Positions 1 to 7,983 of a DNA stretch of 27,403 nucleotides are shown here, piece after piece. The notes below the pieces were generated by a model. That model did not search any database. It had not been told where the DNA came from and worked only from the letters and a program-made list of their open reading frames with translations. How positions within the stretch are numbered: the stretch's first letter is position 1; each line of letters opens with the position of its first letter. This DNA comes from CAZGSV01 sp964528605. GTDB lineage: Bacteria > Armatimonadota > Zipacnadia > CAZGSV01. The stretch lies in NCBI GenBank assembly GCA_964528605.1, contig CAZGSV010000037.1, positions 1-27,403 of the forward strand, written 5' to 3'. The position numbers and the translations under genes were made by a program.

Positions 1-818
1 ATGCTGTTGCCGCGGAACTCGGTGTCGTGGAGTGGTATCTGCCATTCCCAGCCGCTGCGAAGGACCACGTACTTGTCGAAGACCGTGAGGAGCAGGTCGT
101 GGGCATAGATCTCCGTGCGCCGCTCCCAGGGGACGCCGACGAGGACGACTTCGCCGGCGCGCCTGACGAGACGGCAGGCGTCGAGAGTCGCTTGCTCGTG
201 GCCGGAGCACTCAACCACCAGGCCGACCTTGCCGATGTAGGCGGGATCGTCGAGCGGAAGCGCCGGCAGCGCGCGTTCCACGCCGTTCCGCGCCGCGATA
301 TCCCGGCGGAGGGGGCTGGGCTCGCAGGCGGTGACCTCATAGCCGCACAGCGAGAAGATCCTGGCCGCGAGGTGACCCACGAGGCCGAGCCCGGTGACCA
401 GGACCTTCTCCGGCGGGCGGACGGCGGTGGTGGCCAGGGTGCTCATGGAGATGCCCATCATGCGTGCGAAGACGGCGGTCTCGGGCGGGAGGCCGTCGGG
501 GACGCGCAGGGCATCGTTGACCGAGCAGCGCTGGAATGAGCGGCGCGGGCCCATGACAAAGAGATGGTCGCCCGCGGTGATGCCGGACACTTCGGCGCCT
601 ATCTCTTCTGCCTCGCACACCGCGGCGTAGCCGGGGACGCGAGGGAAAGGTCCGCGCCGGTACCCGCCGCGCAACTCGGAGCCGACGCTGATGAGCGTTA
701 CCAGCGTGCGGCCGGCGATGTCCTTTGGGCCCAGGGGGCCGGCGGGCGGCTCAACGGCTAGTAGTTCGGCCTGGTCAGGGCCGGTGAAGGTGATTGCGTA
801 CTCCGTTCGGCCACTCAC
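1..818 (-). CDS. Medium-chain dehydrogenase/reductase (alcohol dehydrogenase-like), 3' end cut by window
   Basis: The first 272 residues of an NAD(P)-dependent medium-chain dehydrogenase/reductase are present; the gene runs off the left edge. The N-terminal GroES-like part carries TLISVGSELRGGY (about 39-53), and a Rossmann nucleotide-binding loop GLGLVG sits at 143-148. The four-cysteine structural zinc lobe of classical alcohol dehydrogenases is absent, as in the shorter subfamily that includes BchC-like and sorbitol/threonine dehydrogenase relatives. The start is GTG, and its first base is the last base of the upstream TIM-barrel stop (TAGTG), so translation is probably coupled. Membership of the leftward operon with a transporter and a sugar isomerase-like protein suggests oxidation of a sugar or polyol hydroxyl. 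Seen: fold motifs and overlap. Inferred: substrate class. Confidence 0.82.
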   Translation of the reverse strand, partial: MSGRTEYAITFTGPDQAELLAVEPPAGPLGPKDIAGRTLVTLISVGSELRGGYRRGPFPRVPGYAAVCEAEEIGAEVSGITAGDHLFVMGPRRSFQRCSVNDALRVPDGLPPETAVFARMMGISMSTLATTAVRPPEKVLVTGLGLVGHLAARIFSLCGYEVTACEPSPLRRDIAARNGVERALPALPLDDPAYIGKVGLVVECSGHEQATLDACRLVRRAGEVVLVGVPWERRTEIYAHDLLLTVFDKYVVLRSGWEWQIPLHDTEFRGNS

Positions 819-1651
819 TAGAGCGACACTCCAATCTGCGCGGCGACGCCTCTGACGTAGGCGGCCGCCGCTTGGTACTCTTCGGCGCTCGCGAGATGCT
901 CGAGCAAGAGGGGCGTGTCGGGATCGAGTCTGTCGAGTTGGCGCAGGAGGACGGAGTAGTCAAGGCCGCCCAGGCCGGGGCGGACCTCGTCGAGGTGAAC
1001 GGTAAGGCGGGCGGCGAGGGCGATGTCCTTGGCGTGGCAACTGCGGATGTAGGGGCCGAGTTTCCGGCAGAAATCGCGGATTAGGTCGGCATTGGCGAAG
1101 CAGCGTTGTGGGCTGCAGATAAGGTTGACAGGATCGAAGTGGGCGGCGAACTGCTTGCGGTCAATGGCGCGCATGAGGTCGAGGTAGGAGTCGGCCGAGT
1201 CAGGGTACATCCAGGGCATGGTCTCGAGAGTGTAGAAGGTGCGAGTGGGTTTGACCGCGTCAATGATGCTGCGGACGGCGGTGACGATGAGGTCGAAGGT
1301 GTCTGGGCTGAGGTTGTCGGGATGCGGGCCGTCCCACTGTTCGCCGCGAGAGCCGGAGATGTTGACGCAGCAGCGCGCGCCGATGCGGTCGGCGAGCGCG
1401 AGTTGCTCCTGGCAGTGAGCGAGGGCGGCGCGGCGCGTCTCCGGCTCGCTGCTCAAGGGATTGCTCCAGACGCCGATCTCGGCGATGATGATGTCAGCAT
1501 TGCTCGCGGCGTCGGCGTAGGCGCGGATGGTCGCCTCGTCGGCACGGCTATCTACCGGGCAGTAGGCTGCGGTGTAGCCGTGGGCTTTCACCGCCCCTAT
1601 CCAACTATCGGGATCGGGACACTCCTCGGACAGCGGCGCGCCGAATCTCAT
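818..1651 (-). CDS. Sugar phosphate isomerase/epimerase family TIM barrel (AP endonuclease 2 superfamily)
   Basis: A 277-residue cytoplasmic protein of the xylose-isomerase-like TIM-barrel superfamily. Members bind a divalent metal and isomerise, epimerise or cleave sugars, inositols or hydroxypyruvate-type compounds. The expected metal ligands are visible at the ends of strands: E143 (TLETMPW), D173 (HFDPVN), H206 (SCHAKDI) and E251 (LLLEHL). The ATG is preceded by AGAGGAG with a 5-base spacer. It follows the MFS gene by 106 bases and overlaps the dehydrogenase start by one base, so it belongs to the leftward sugar operon. The substrate cannot be read from the sequence. It is clearly different from the second TIM barrel at 4165, so the two probably catalyse different steps. 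Confidence 0.85.
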   Translation of the reverse strand: MRFGAPLSEECPDPDSWIGAVKAHGYTAAYCPVDSRADEATIRAYADAASNADIIIAEIGVWSNPLSSEPETRRAALAHCQEQLALADRIGARCCVNISGSRGEQWDGPHPDNLSPDTFDLIVTAVRSIIDAVKPTRTFYTLETMPWMYPDSADSYLDLMRAIDRKQFAAHFDPVNLICSPQRCFANADLIRDFCRKLGPYIRSCHAKDIALAARLTVHLDEVRPGLGGLDYSVLLRQLDRLDPDTPLLLEHLASAEEYQAAAAYVRGVAAQIGVSL

Positions 1652-1757
1652 CTGGGCTCCTCTTGGGCGGGAATCCGGCTGAGTGTGGCGTAGAAAGGTA
1701 GGCGGATTGGGGGCTCGTGTCCAGCCCGCGCGCCCCTGCGAGGCTGGCTGTGTGGCA

Positions 1758-2918
1758 CTAGCGCTCTGGGCTTGGCAGCGCGAAGAGGACGAAGGCGGAG
1801 AGCATCATGATGGCGCCGCTGAAGACGAACGGTCCGCCGTACCAGCGGTCGAAGATGGCGCCGGCGAGTAGCGGGCCGAAGATCCAACCGAGAGACGCCA
1901 GCGCGAACACCTTGCTGACGTCGCGGCCCCGGGTCTCCGGGCGCGAGTGCTTCTGGATGAACGCGCTCTGGATGGGAATCCAGACGCCCGCGCCCAGCAG
2001 GTCGTGGGTGAGCCAGACGGCCGTAGCGAGGAAAAAGTGGGGGATGAGGCCGGAGATGGTGAGGGCCAGACCCTCGAGCATGACGAACGCGATGAAGACC
2101 TGCTTCAGGCGCTTCTTCACGGCCCAGCCGACGAGGAGGAGCGGGAGGGCGATGGTGAAGCGGTTGAGCATCAGGATGGTGCCGATCACGGGTTTGGTCG
2201 CCTGGAACTGCCGCTCCCAAAAGAGTTGCATGACGAAGCAGTGGCTGATGGAGAGGCCGAGGGTGAAGACGAAGGATGACAGTGTGAGAACCAGCAACGG
2301 GCGAGGGAGGTCGAGGGCGAGCATGTCGCGGAGGGAAGAGCGCCCAGCGGAGTCGTTTGACTTCGAGCGAGGCCGGTATGCGAGCAGGAAGATGGCTGCG
2401 CCCAGGAAGAGCAGGGCGGCTGAAAGGCGGAAGGAGGCGGTATAGGCGGCACTGACGAGCAGTAGGCCGGTGCCGAAGGTGCCGGCGGCCTCGGCGAGCG
2501 ACTGGAAGCCTCTAGTCTTGCCGACGCGGTTGACGTACTTGGTGGCGTCTTCGTCGTGAAGGGCGAGTTGGTACATGGTGTCGAAGATGGAGGCACCGGC
2601 CTCGCGGCCGCTCTTGAGGATGGTCTGGAACCAGAGGACGGGAGCGGTGGGCGTAAGCGCGCTGACCAGGCTGCAGAGGGCCACGGAGAGGCCGTACATG
2701 GCCTTGCGGCCGAGGCGGTCGGAGAGGTCGCCGGCGTAGACGCGCACGAGGAAGAGGAGTGCCGCAGCGACGCCGTAGATGACGCCCATGCTCGGGACCG
2801 AGATGCCGTGCGCGTCCAGGAAATAGGGAAGTGCAAACTCGTAGATGCCCAGGCCGAGGCCGAAGAGAACGGAGACGGTCAGTAGAGTGGCGTAGTTGCG
2901 GCTCACTTCTACTGGCAC
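1758..2918 (-). CDS. Major facilitator superfamily transporter
   Basis: A 386-residue integral membrane protein, about the normal length for a 12-helix MFS carrier. Hydrophobic segments alternate with short loops throughout. The MFS signature motif A is visible between helices 2 and 3 as GDLSDRLGRKAMYG (about residues 63-76). It probably imports or exports a small solute by secondary transport. Its place between the URO-D-like gene and the TIM barrel in a leftward operon suggests that it carries the substrate of that cluster. The start is uncertain. GTG at 2918 has only a weak AGG nearby, and an in-frame GTG four codons later (2906) is equally possible. Substrate unknown. Confidence 0.85.
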   Translation of the reverse strand: MPVEVSRNYATLLTVSVLFGLGLGIYEFALPYFLDAHGISVPSMGVIYGVAAALLFLVRVYAGDLSDRLGRKAMYGLSVALCSLVSALTPTAPVLWFQTILKSGREAGASIFDTMYQLALHDEDATKYVNRVGKTRGFQSLAEAAGTFGTGLLLVSAAYTASFRLSAALLFLGAAIFLLAYRPRSKSNDSAGRSSLRDMLALDLPRPLLVLTLSSFVFTLGLSISHCFVMQLFWERQFQATKPVIGTILMLNRFTIALPLLLVGWAVKKRLKQVFIAFVMLEGLALTISGLIPHFFLATAVWLTHDLLGAGVWIPIQSAFIQKHSRPETRGRDVSKVFALASLGWIFGPLLAGAIFDRWYGGPFVFSGAIMMLSAFVLFALPSPER

Positions 2919-2994
2919 CCTGTATCGCGTAGGGAGATGGGCGGAGGTGAGAGAACCGTCTCAGGTTTGGCGCGCTTGGTACTCTGGGCCAGCA

Positions 2995-4002
2995 TCAGCG
3001 GCAGGGCTTTGTGGTGTACTCGCGGAGGAGGCGGAGGTAGAGATGGTAATCCTCAATGGAGACTTCGGGAGGGGTTTGGTGATCCACGGAAGGGATGAAG
3101 TAGCCGCTGCGCATCACGGGAAGTAGGCGTTCGAACTCTTCGCGCATCCTGGCCTCGCCCCGGTGCATCACGGTCTTGTCGAAAGCGCCGATCATCTTCC
3201 AGCGAGGGTGGTTGGCCCGCAGGCGGTTCACGTCAACCCCGGCCATTCTCTCGAGCGGCAGTATGCCTTCCAGGCCGACTTCCTCGAACCAGGGGATGAG
3301 GGGCTCGACCTGGCCGTCGCTGTCAATGAAGGGGGTGATCCCCCGTTCCTTCAATCTGGGGACGATCTGGCGGAAGTAGGGGGCCATGAACTCGTCGAAA
3401 AGCGGCTTGGAGATCATGGGGCCGTGGTTGTAGGACATGTCCTCGGCGAAGGTCATGAAGTCGGGGATGCAGATGGAGATGAAGTCGTCGAGACACCGGA
3501 ACAGGAACTTGACCTGATCCTGGTTGATGCGGTGCATGAGGTCGGGCTGGTCGTAGAAGGCGTAAAGATGCGGCTCGATGCCGAGGAGCACACGGGGCCA
3601 CCAGAAGAAGCCGGCGAAGGTCATCCAGATGATGACCTCGCCGCGAGCCTGTTCTTGAGCACGGCGGCGCCAGAGGTCGCGGTCGTAGGGGATGGGATTC
3701 GGATACAGGTGGGGCAGCAGGGCCTCGTACTCCGCCTCGTTCTCCATATAGGGAGCGCCGTGCCCGCTTCTCTTCGGGGCGGCGCCGGGCAACATCTCGG
3801 GGAATCCCATCTGGTAGTCCACATCTAGGCCGAAGTAACGCTTGATGCCGTGGGTGTCGAGGGCGTCGGGGAGGCCCTCGTCCCGCCAGCGCTTGACCGT
3901 GAGGTCCCACCAGGGCGCCCACTCCATGACGGGCAAGCGGTCGGCGGGCAACTCGCCGGCCATCACCTTTGTGAAGCGCGAGCGCACCGTCTCGGATGGC
4001 AT
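2995..4002 (-). CDS. Uroporphyrinogen decarboxylase-like (URO-D superfamily) protein
   Basis: A 335-residue protein resembling the URO-D/MtaA-CmuA superfamily, whose members either decarboxylate uroporphyrinogen or transfer methyl groups with cobamide and zinc. The C-terminal half has the family look: FAEDMSYNHGPMISKPLF (185-202), then ITPFIDSDGQVEPLIPWF (222-239) and GILPLERMAGVDV (246-258). The zinc motif HxCG of the methyltransferases is replaced here by DSDG (227-230), so neither haem synthesis nor standard methyl transfer should be assumed. ATG at 4002 has AAGGAAGG eight bases upstream. The open frame continues far upstream, but that part is antisense to the isomerase at 4165 and is not used. 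It is the first gene of the leftward operon. Function unknown. Confidence 0.83.
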   Translation of the reverse strand: MPSETVRSRFTKVMAGELPADRLPVMEWAPWWDLTVKRWRDEGLPDALDTHGIKRYFGLDVDYQMGFPEMLPGAAPKRSGHGAPYMENEAEYEALLPHLYPNPIPYDRDLWRRRAQEQARGEVIIWMTFAGFFWWPRVLLGIEPHLYAFYDQPDLMHRINQDQVKFLFRCLDDFISICIPDFMTFAEDMSYNHGPMISKPLFDEFMAPYFRQIVPRLKERGITPFIDSDGQVEPLIPWFEEVGLEGILPLERMAGVDVNRLRANHPRWKMIGAFDKTVMHRGEARMREEFERLLPVMRSGYFIPSVDHQTPPEVSIEDYHLYLRLLREYTTKPCR

Positions 4003-4046
4003 AGAGCAACCTTCCTTCCTGGAGTCCGACTGGGCTAACGGCGGAC

Positions 4047-4076
4047 GCAGTAGCAGGATTGGGCGGCGGAGCGCAA
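4047..4076 (-). promoter_or_regulatory. Candidate sigma-70-type promoter of the leftward operon
   Basis: On the minus strand TTGCGC (4071-4076) and TACTGC (4047-4052) are separated by 18 bases. TGC immediately precedes the -10, forming an extended -10. Just downstream lies a GTCCG...CGGAC inverted repeat (4024-4028 and 4042-4046) that could be an operator. Seen directly; function inferred. Confidence 0.38.
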
Positions 4077-4110
4077 GGGGTGGGGCCGGACCTGCGACAG
4101 GCGCCCGTTT

Positions 4111-4139
4111 TTGACCGCTACGGGCACTCTTGCTAGGCT
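4111..4139 (+). promoter_or_regulatory. Candidate sigma-70-type promoter of the isomerase/dehydrogenase operon
   Basis: TTGACC (4111-4116), a 17-base spacer and TAGGCT (4134-4139), with TGC directly before the -10 as an extended -10. The predicted start point falls near 4146, directly before the AAGGAGG ribosome site, so the leader would be very short. The match also argues against a longer coding start at the TTG at 4111. Confidence 0.5.
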
Positions 4140-4164
4140 CGGGTCCCAAGGAGGCGCCAAACCG

Positions 4165-4995
4165 ATGGACATCAGCATCTGCTCGTTCAGTTTTCACCGC
4201 CTGCTGGAAGCGGGCAAGCAGGACATGTTCAGGTATATCACCGACTGCAAGGAGTTGGGCTGCACCTATCTGGACCCGTGGAACGCGCACTTGGCCGGGG
4301 TACAGGATGCGGAAATGGTGAAGAAGGCCGGTACGGACCCGGAGCACGCGAAACTGCCGCCCCAAGACGATGAGTACCTCACTCGGGTCAAGAGGGCGGC
4401 GGACGCGGTGGGGTTGCCCTTCGGGTGTGTGGCGGTGGACGGGGCGCACATCTACGAGGAGACGGAGGAGGCCCGCAAGGCCAACCGCGCGTTGGCTTAT
4501 CGCTGGCTGGAGATTTGCGGGAAGTTGGGCGCCAAGCAGATACGCATAGACGCCGGCGGGCCGGCGGAGATGCCGGATCACGTTTTCGCGGTCATCATTG
4601 ACGGCTACAAGGACCTCATCGCCCGAGCGAAGAGCAAGGGCATCGAGTTGCTGATCGAGAACCACTGGGGGCCGTCCAACATCCCGGAAAACCTGATGAA
4701 GATCCTTAAGGCGGCGCCAGGGCTGGGCCTTCTTTTCGACACCAACAACTGGAAGGGCGACAAGGAGAAGGCGTGGGAGACGTTTGCGCCTTACGCCCGG
4801 GCGACGCACTTCAAGACCTTCGTGTTCGACGAGCAGGGCAACGAGACCACGGTGGACATCCCCAAGGCGGTGCGGATACTGAAGGAGACGGGGTATAAGG
4901 GCTGCTGGGGCATTGAGAGTTGCCCGCAGGACGGCGACGAGTACGCAGGCGTCCGCAAGACCATTGCGTTGCTGCGGCGCTTGGTGGAAGGTTGA
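4165..4995 (+). CDS. Sugar phosphate isomerase/epimerase family TIM barrel
   Basis: A 276-residue xylose-isomerase-like TIM-barrel protein, cytoplasmic, with no signal peptide. Metal ligands expected for the superfamily are present: E165 (LLIENHWG), D192 (LLFDTNNW), H215 (ATHFKTF) and E251 (WGIESCPQD). The family isomerises, epimerises or eliminates on sugars and keto-sugars with a divalent metal. ATG at 4165 has CAAGGAGG ten bases upstream and an extended -10 promoter just before it. It is followed 55 bases later by a Gfo/Idh/MocA dehydrogenase, a pairing well known in inositol and 3-keto-glycoside catabolism. The reaction is therefore probably isomerisation or lysis of an oxidised sugar. 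Exact substrate unknown. Confidence 0.87.
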   Translation: MDISICSFSFHRLLEAGKQDMFRYITDCKELGCTYLDPWNAHLAGVQDAEMVKKAGTDPEHAKLPPQDDEYLTRVKRAADAVGLPFGCVAVDGAHIYEETEEARKANRALAYRWLEICGKLGAKQIRIDAGGPAEMPDHVFAVIIDGYKDLIARAKSKGIELLIENHWGPSNIPENLMKILKAAPGLGLLFDTNNWKGDKEKAWETFAPYARATHFKTFVFDEQGNETTVDIPKAVRILKETGYKGCWGIESCPQDGDEYAGVRKTIALLRRLVEG

Positions 4996-5050
4996 TCCTG
5001 GCCTGCCCGCCTCAGGCGGGTCTGCCCAAGGCACGACTAGGAGGCATCAC

Positions 5051-6157
5051 ATGGCAAGGAGAAAGGTTCGCATCGGCATTATCGGTGTGGGGCAGATCGG
5101 CAAGCATCACCTGGAGAACTACAAGAGGATTCCGGAGGTCGAACTGGTGGGGTTGGCGGACATCAACGCGGCGGAGGGCAAGCGGGTCTCCGCGACCTTC
5201 GGGATTCCGCACGTCTACAAGGACGCGCACAGCCTGTTGAAGCGGGACGACATCGAGGCGGTGGACGTCTGCCTGCACAACAACCTGCACATGCCGGCGA
5301 CGGCCGCGGCGTTGCAGGCGGGCAAGCATGTCTACTGCGAGAAGCCGATGGCGGGCTCCTACCGGGATGCGAAGGCGATGTACGATGCCGTCAAGAAGAC
5401 GGGGCTGAACCTGAGCATCCAGTTGTCCACATTGTTCAGCAAGGAGACCAAGGCGGCGATGGAGTTGATCCGGGCGGGGCGCTTGGGAAAGATCTACCAC
5501 GCGCGCTCGACCGGATTCCGTCGCCGCGGGCGGCCTTACGTGGATGGCTACGGCACGGCGCAGTTCGTGCAGAAGTCGGTGGCGGCCGGGGGCGCGATGT
5601 ACGATATGGGCGTCTATCACGTTGCGAACGCGCTCTACCTGCTGGGCAACCCGGAGGTCCTCCGCATCAGCGGGAAGGTGTACCAGGAGATGCCCATGGA
5701 CCCCACGCGCAAGCGTCTGAGCGGCTACGACGTAGAGGAACTGGGCCTGGGCTTCGTGAAGTTCGCGGACAGCATGACGCTGGACATCATTGAATCGTGG
5801 GCGATCCAACTGGGCGGCTTCGAGGGGTCGAGCATAGTAGGCAGTCTGGGCGGCATCCGCCTGCAGCCCTTCGGCTTCTTCAGCAGCGTCGGCGACCTGG
5901 ACCTCAACAGCACGATCGATCTGGAAAACGCGAGTTTCCGGTGGCACATGCTGCGCAAGAACCCGGACGCCTACGACAGCCCGCAGCACCACTGGGTCGC
6001 CGTGCTGCAAGGGCGGGTGCCGCTCTTGCCCACCGCAGAACTGGCGCTCAACACGATGCTGATCTCGGAGGGTATCTACCTGTCGGACCGGCTCGGCAAG
6101 GAAGTGACCGCGGCCGAGGTCGAGGCGAACTCGAAGTCGTCAGCGATCAAATTGTAG
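5051..6157 (+). CDS. Gfo/Idh/MocA family oxidoreductase
   Basis: A 368-residue NAD(P)-dependent sugar or polyol dehydrogenase. The N-terminal Rossmann domain has GIIGVGQIG at 9-17 and the family's catalytic EKP motif at 97-99 (YCEKPMAG). The C-terminal alpha/beta domain has GGAMYDMGVYH (180-190), where D185 and H190 match the conserved Asp/His pair. Length is typical. ATG at 5051 has AGGAGG six bases upstream; the frame is open further upstream over the isomerase 3' end, but no ribosome site supports that. It probably forms an operon with the preceding TIM barrel. Known relatives oxidise inositols, glucose-fructose or the C3 position of glycosides. The substrate here is inferred only as a sugar. 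Confidence 0.9.
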   Translation: MARRKVRIGIIGVGQIGKHHLENYKRIPEVELVGLADINAAEGKRVSATFGIPHVYKDAHSLLKRDDIEAVDVCLHNNLHMPATAAALQAGKHVYCEKPMAGSYRDAKAMYDAVKKTGLNLSIQLSTLFSKETKAAMELIRAGRLGKIYHARSTGFRRRGRPYVDGYGTAQFVQKSVAAGGAMYDMGVYHVANALYLLGNPEVLRISGKVYQEMPMDPTRKRLSGYDVEELGLGFVKFADSMTLDIIESWAIQLGGFEGSSIVGSLGGIRLQPFGFFSSVGDLDLNSTIDLENASFRWHMLRKNPDAYDSPQHHWVAVLQGRVPLLPTAELALNTMLISEGIYLSDRLGKEVTAAEVEANSKSSAIKL

Positions 6158-6177
6158 GTGGCCGCGCGGCCGCAGCG

Positions 6178-6183
6178 TATAAT
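6178..6183 (+). promoter_or_regulatory. Perfect -10-like hexamer before the secreted-protein gene
   Basis: TATAAT stands out in GC-rich DNA, 94 bases before the ATG at 6277. The nearest -35-like sequence, TTGTAG (6152-6157), is 20 bases away, which is longer than ideal. A perfect palindrome GGCCGCGCGGCC (6160-6171) lies between the two and could be an operator or the end of the preceding transcript. Confidence 0.3.
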
Positions 6184-6276
6184 GGTGTGATGCCGACGGA
6201 GAGGCGGAGGGTCGCAGCGAGGCCGCCGTCCACCTGTGGCGGGTAGCGCAAACTCGAGACACCGGGAGGTGCCGAG

Positions 6277-7398
6277 ATGAGAGTGGTGTGGGTTGGAGTG
6301 CTCTGCGTGTTGATGGTTGGTGTTGGGTTTGCCGCTGAGGAACGGGCTACGCTGGACATCTTCGCGGAAACGCAATCAATGAAGATGATCGGCATGCCGG
6401 ACATGGCGGAACTCATGGCGGGGCTCGATCCGAGCCTGCTAGCGAACATCCCCGGCATGGCCAATCTGCCCATGATGGGGCCCAAGCGACTGCTGGACGT
6501 GAGCCTCAGGTCTCCTGGGGTTGCGCCCGAGAACGGCGCGGCCGCGCTTGGGGTGCCCAACGGCCTTGGGCTAGGACCGACGCTCAACCTGGAGATCGTG
6601 CGGCCTGAGCCGGTGACGCCGGGCGAGGGCGCGCAGCCCGCCTCCACTGATTTCACGGTCAAGTATTATTGGGGCTCCTCGCCCACGGTGAAGCCCGGGC
6701 AGCCCGAGGTGCTCCAGATGGGCGCGCTGACGCCGGAGCAAAGGCAGGCCATGGAGGCTGCGCAGGCGGCGATGGCGCGGGGCGGGGCCGGGCTGAAGGC
6801 AGGCGACAACTGGACGTGGGCGCACTGGCCGACGGCGACCGAGCCCGGGATCATCGGCAAGGACGCGGCCCTACCGGGCCACTACGCGCTCGCGACCAAC
6901 TACACTGGCGGCGCAACCGTAGATATGCCCGCGGAGATGAACTTCCTCGGAGCCATTGAACTCACGAGCCCGCCGCTGACGGAGTCGCCGCCCCTCGATG
7001 CGGCGATTGTCTTCGCGTGGAAGCCGGTCAAGGGGGCGCTGGGGTACCATGCCCAGATCGTGGGCATGGAAGGGGAGAAGGTGCTCATCGTCTGGATCTC
7101 CTCCGAACTTGGCCCCAAGGGCGGCATGGGCTGGGAATTCCTGACGCCGAAGCAGATAGCGGAGTTGGTGGAATCGGGTGCGCTCATAGGGCCCGATCGC
7201 AAGGAGGTCACGGTGCCGGCAGGGATCTTCCAGGGCTGCCAGAACGTGTTCCTCATGATGACCGGGTACGGGATGGGCGTTAGGGGCGAGGGCGAGACAG
7301 TGCAGCCGCGTGCGCAGACGAAGACGACGCTGATGATCCCGCTGATGGGCGGGATGATGCCCGAGGGCGAAGGTGGTCCTGCAGGCGAGGGCGGCTAG
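6277..7398 (+). CDS. Secreted protein of unknown function, Met/Gly/Pro-rich
   Basis: I do not recognise a family. The 373-residue protein starts with a signal peptide: a short basic N-terminus, a hydrophobic core and a likely cleavage site after GVGFAA (residue 20). Residues 36-65 are unusually rich in methionine, and the C-terminus ends in a Met/Gly/Glu-rich low-complexity tail (MGGMMPEGEGG). A middle stretch, VKYYWGSSPTVKPGQPEV (about 129-146), and FAWKPVKGALGYHAQIVG (about 246-263) look like beta-rich, possibly Ig-like segments. ATG has GGGAGGT six bases upstream. It precedes the DUF1349 gene by 27 bases and probably shares a transcript with it. Expected location: periplasm or cell surface. 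Function unknown. Confidence 0.75.
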   Translation: MRVVWVGVLCVLMVGVGFAAEERATLDIFAETQSMKMIGMPDMAELMAGLDPSLLANIPGMANLPMMGPKRLLDVSLRSPGVAPENGAAALGVPNGLGLGPTLNLEIVRPEPVTPGEGAQPASTDFTVKYYWGSSPTVKPGQPEVLQMGALTPEQRQAMEAAQAAMARGGAGLKAGDNWTWAHWPTATEPGIIGKDAALPGHYALATNYTGGATVDMPAEMNFLGAIELTSPPLTESPPLDAAIVFAWKPVKGALGYHAQIVGMEGEKVLIVWISSELGPKGGMGWEFLTPKQIAELVESGALIGPDRKEVTVPAGIFQGCQNVFLMMTGYGMGVRGEGETVQPRAQTKTTLMIPLMGGMMPEGEGGPAGEGG

Positions 7399-7425
7399 CA
7401 AGCGCGCGCGGAGGTAACGCATCCG

Positions 7426-7962
7426 ATGGAGTGGTACAACGAGGCTCCGCACTGGAGCGTTGATGGGGATACCATAACCGTCACCTCAGGGCCCAGGACC
7501 GACTTCTGGCGCAAGACCCACTACGGGTTCATCCGCGACAACGGCCACTTCTACTTCCAGGAGGTGTCGGGCGACTTCGTCGTGGAGGTAGAGGTCAGCG
7601 GGCAGTATCGGGACCTGTACGATCAGGCGGGCGTCATGGTGCGCGCGGACGAGTCGAACTGGCTCAAGTGCGGCATCGAGTTTGTGGAGGGCGTGCAGCA
7701 CGTGAGCGCGGTGGCTACGCACGATCTGTCCGACTGGTCGGTGGTGCCGCTGCCGGAGAATCCGCCCTCCATCTGGCTGCGGGTGACTCGGCGGAGCGAG
7801 GCGCTGGAGGTGGAGTACTCGCTCGACGGCGAGCGCTACAGCATGGTGAGGCTGACGTACCTGGTGACGGGGGCGCCTCTGAAGGTGGGCGTTATGTGCG
7901 CCTCGCCTGAGGGCGAGGGCTTCACGACGGTCTTCGAGGACTTCACCATCCGGCCGCTGTGA
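7426..7962 (+). CDS. DUF1349 domain protein (concanavalin A-like beta-sandwich)
   Basis: A 178-residue protein that matches the DUF1349 pattern from end to end: WSVDGDTITVTSGPRTDFWR near the start, GDFVVEVEVSG, DQAGVMVRADESNWLKCGIE (about 66-85), and a C-terminal EGFTTVFEDFTIRPL. The family adopts a lectin-like jelly roll and is often linked to carbohydrate metabolism; a yeast member was named regulator of enolase, but bacterial roles are not established. No signal peptide is seen, in contrast to its upstream neighbour. Ribosome site GGAGGT lies ten bases before the ATG. It ends 21 bases from the convergent epimerase gene, and no clear terminator is visible in that gap. Confidence 0.88.
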   Translation: MEWYNEAPHWSVDGDTITVTSGPRTDFWRKTHYGFIRDNGHFYFQEVSGDFVVEVEVSGQYRDLYDQAGVMVRADESNWLKCGIEFVEGVQHVSAVATHDLSDWSVVPLPENPPSIWLRVTRRSEALEVEYSLDGERYSMVRLTYLVTGAPLKVGVMCASPEGEGFTTVFEDFTIRPL

Positions 7963-7983
7963 GACGGCCGGCCGCGAGCGGCG

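Noticed and set aside
4003..5034. A 344-residue N-terminal extension of the URO-D-like frame on the minus strand
   Set aside because: It is antisense to the well-supported isomerase gene and the divergent promoters, has a composition unlike the family, and a good ribosome site supports the start at 4002.
5012..6010. 332-codon minus-strand open frame opposite the Gfo/Idh/MocA gene
   Set aside because: The plus-strand gene has the full family motifs; the antisense frame is Arg/His/Val-rich low-complexity.
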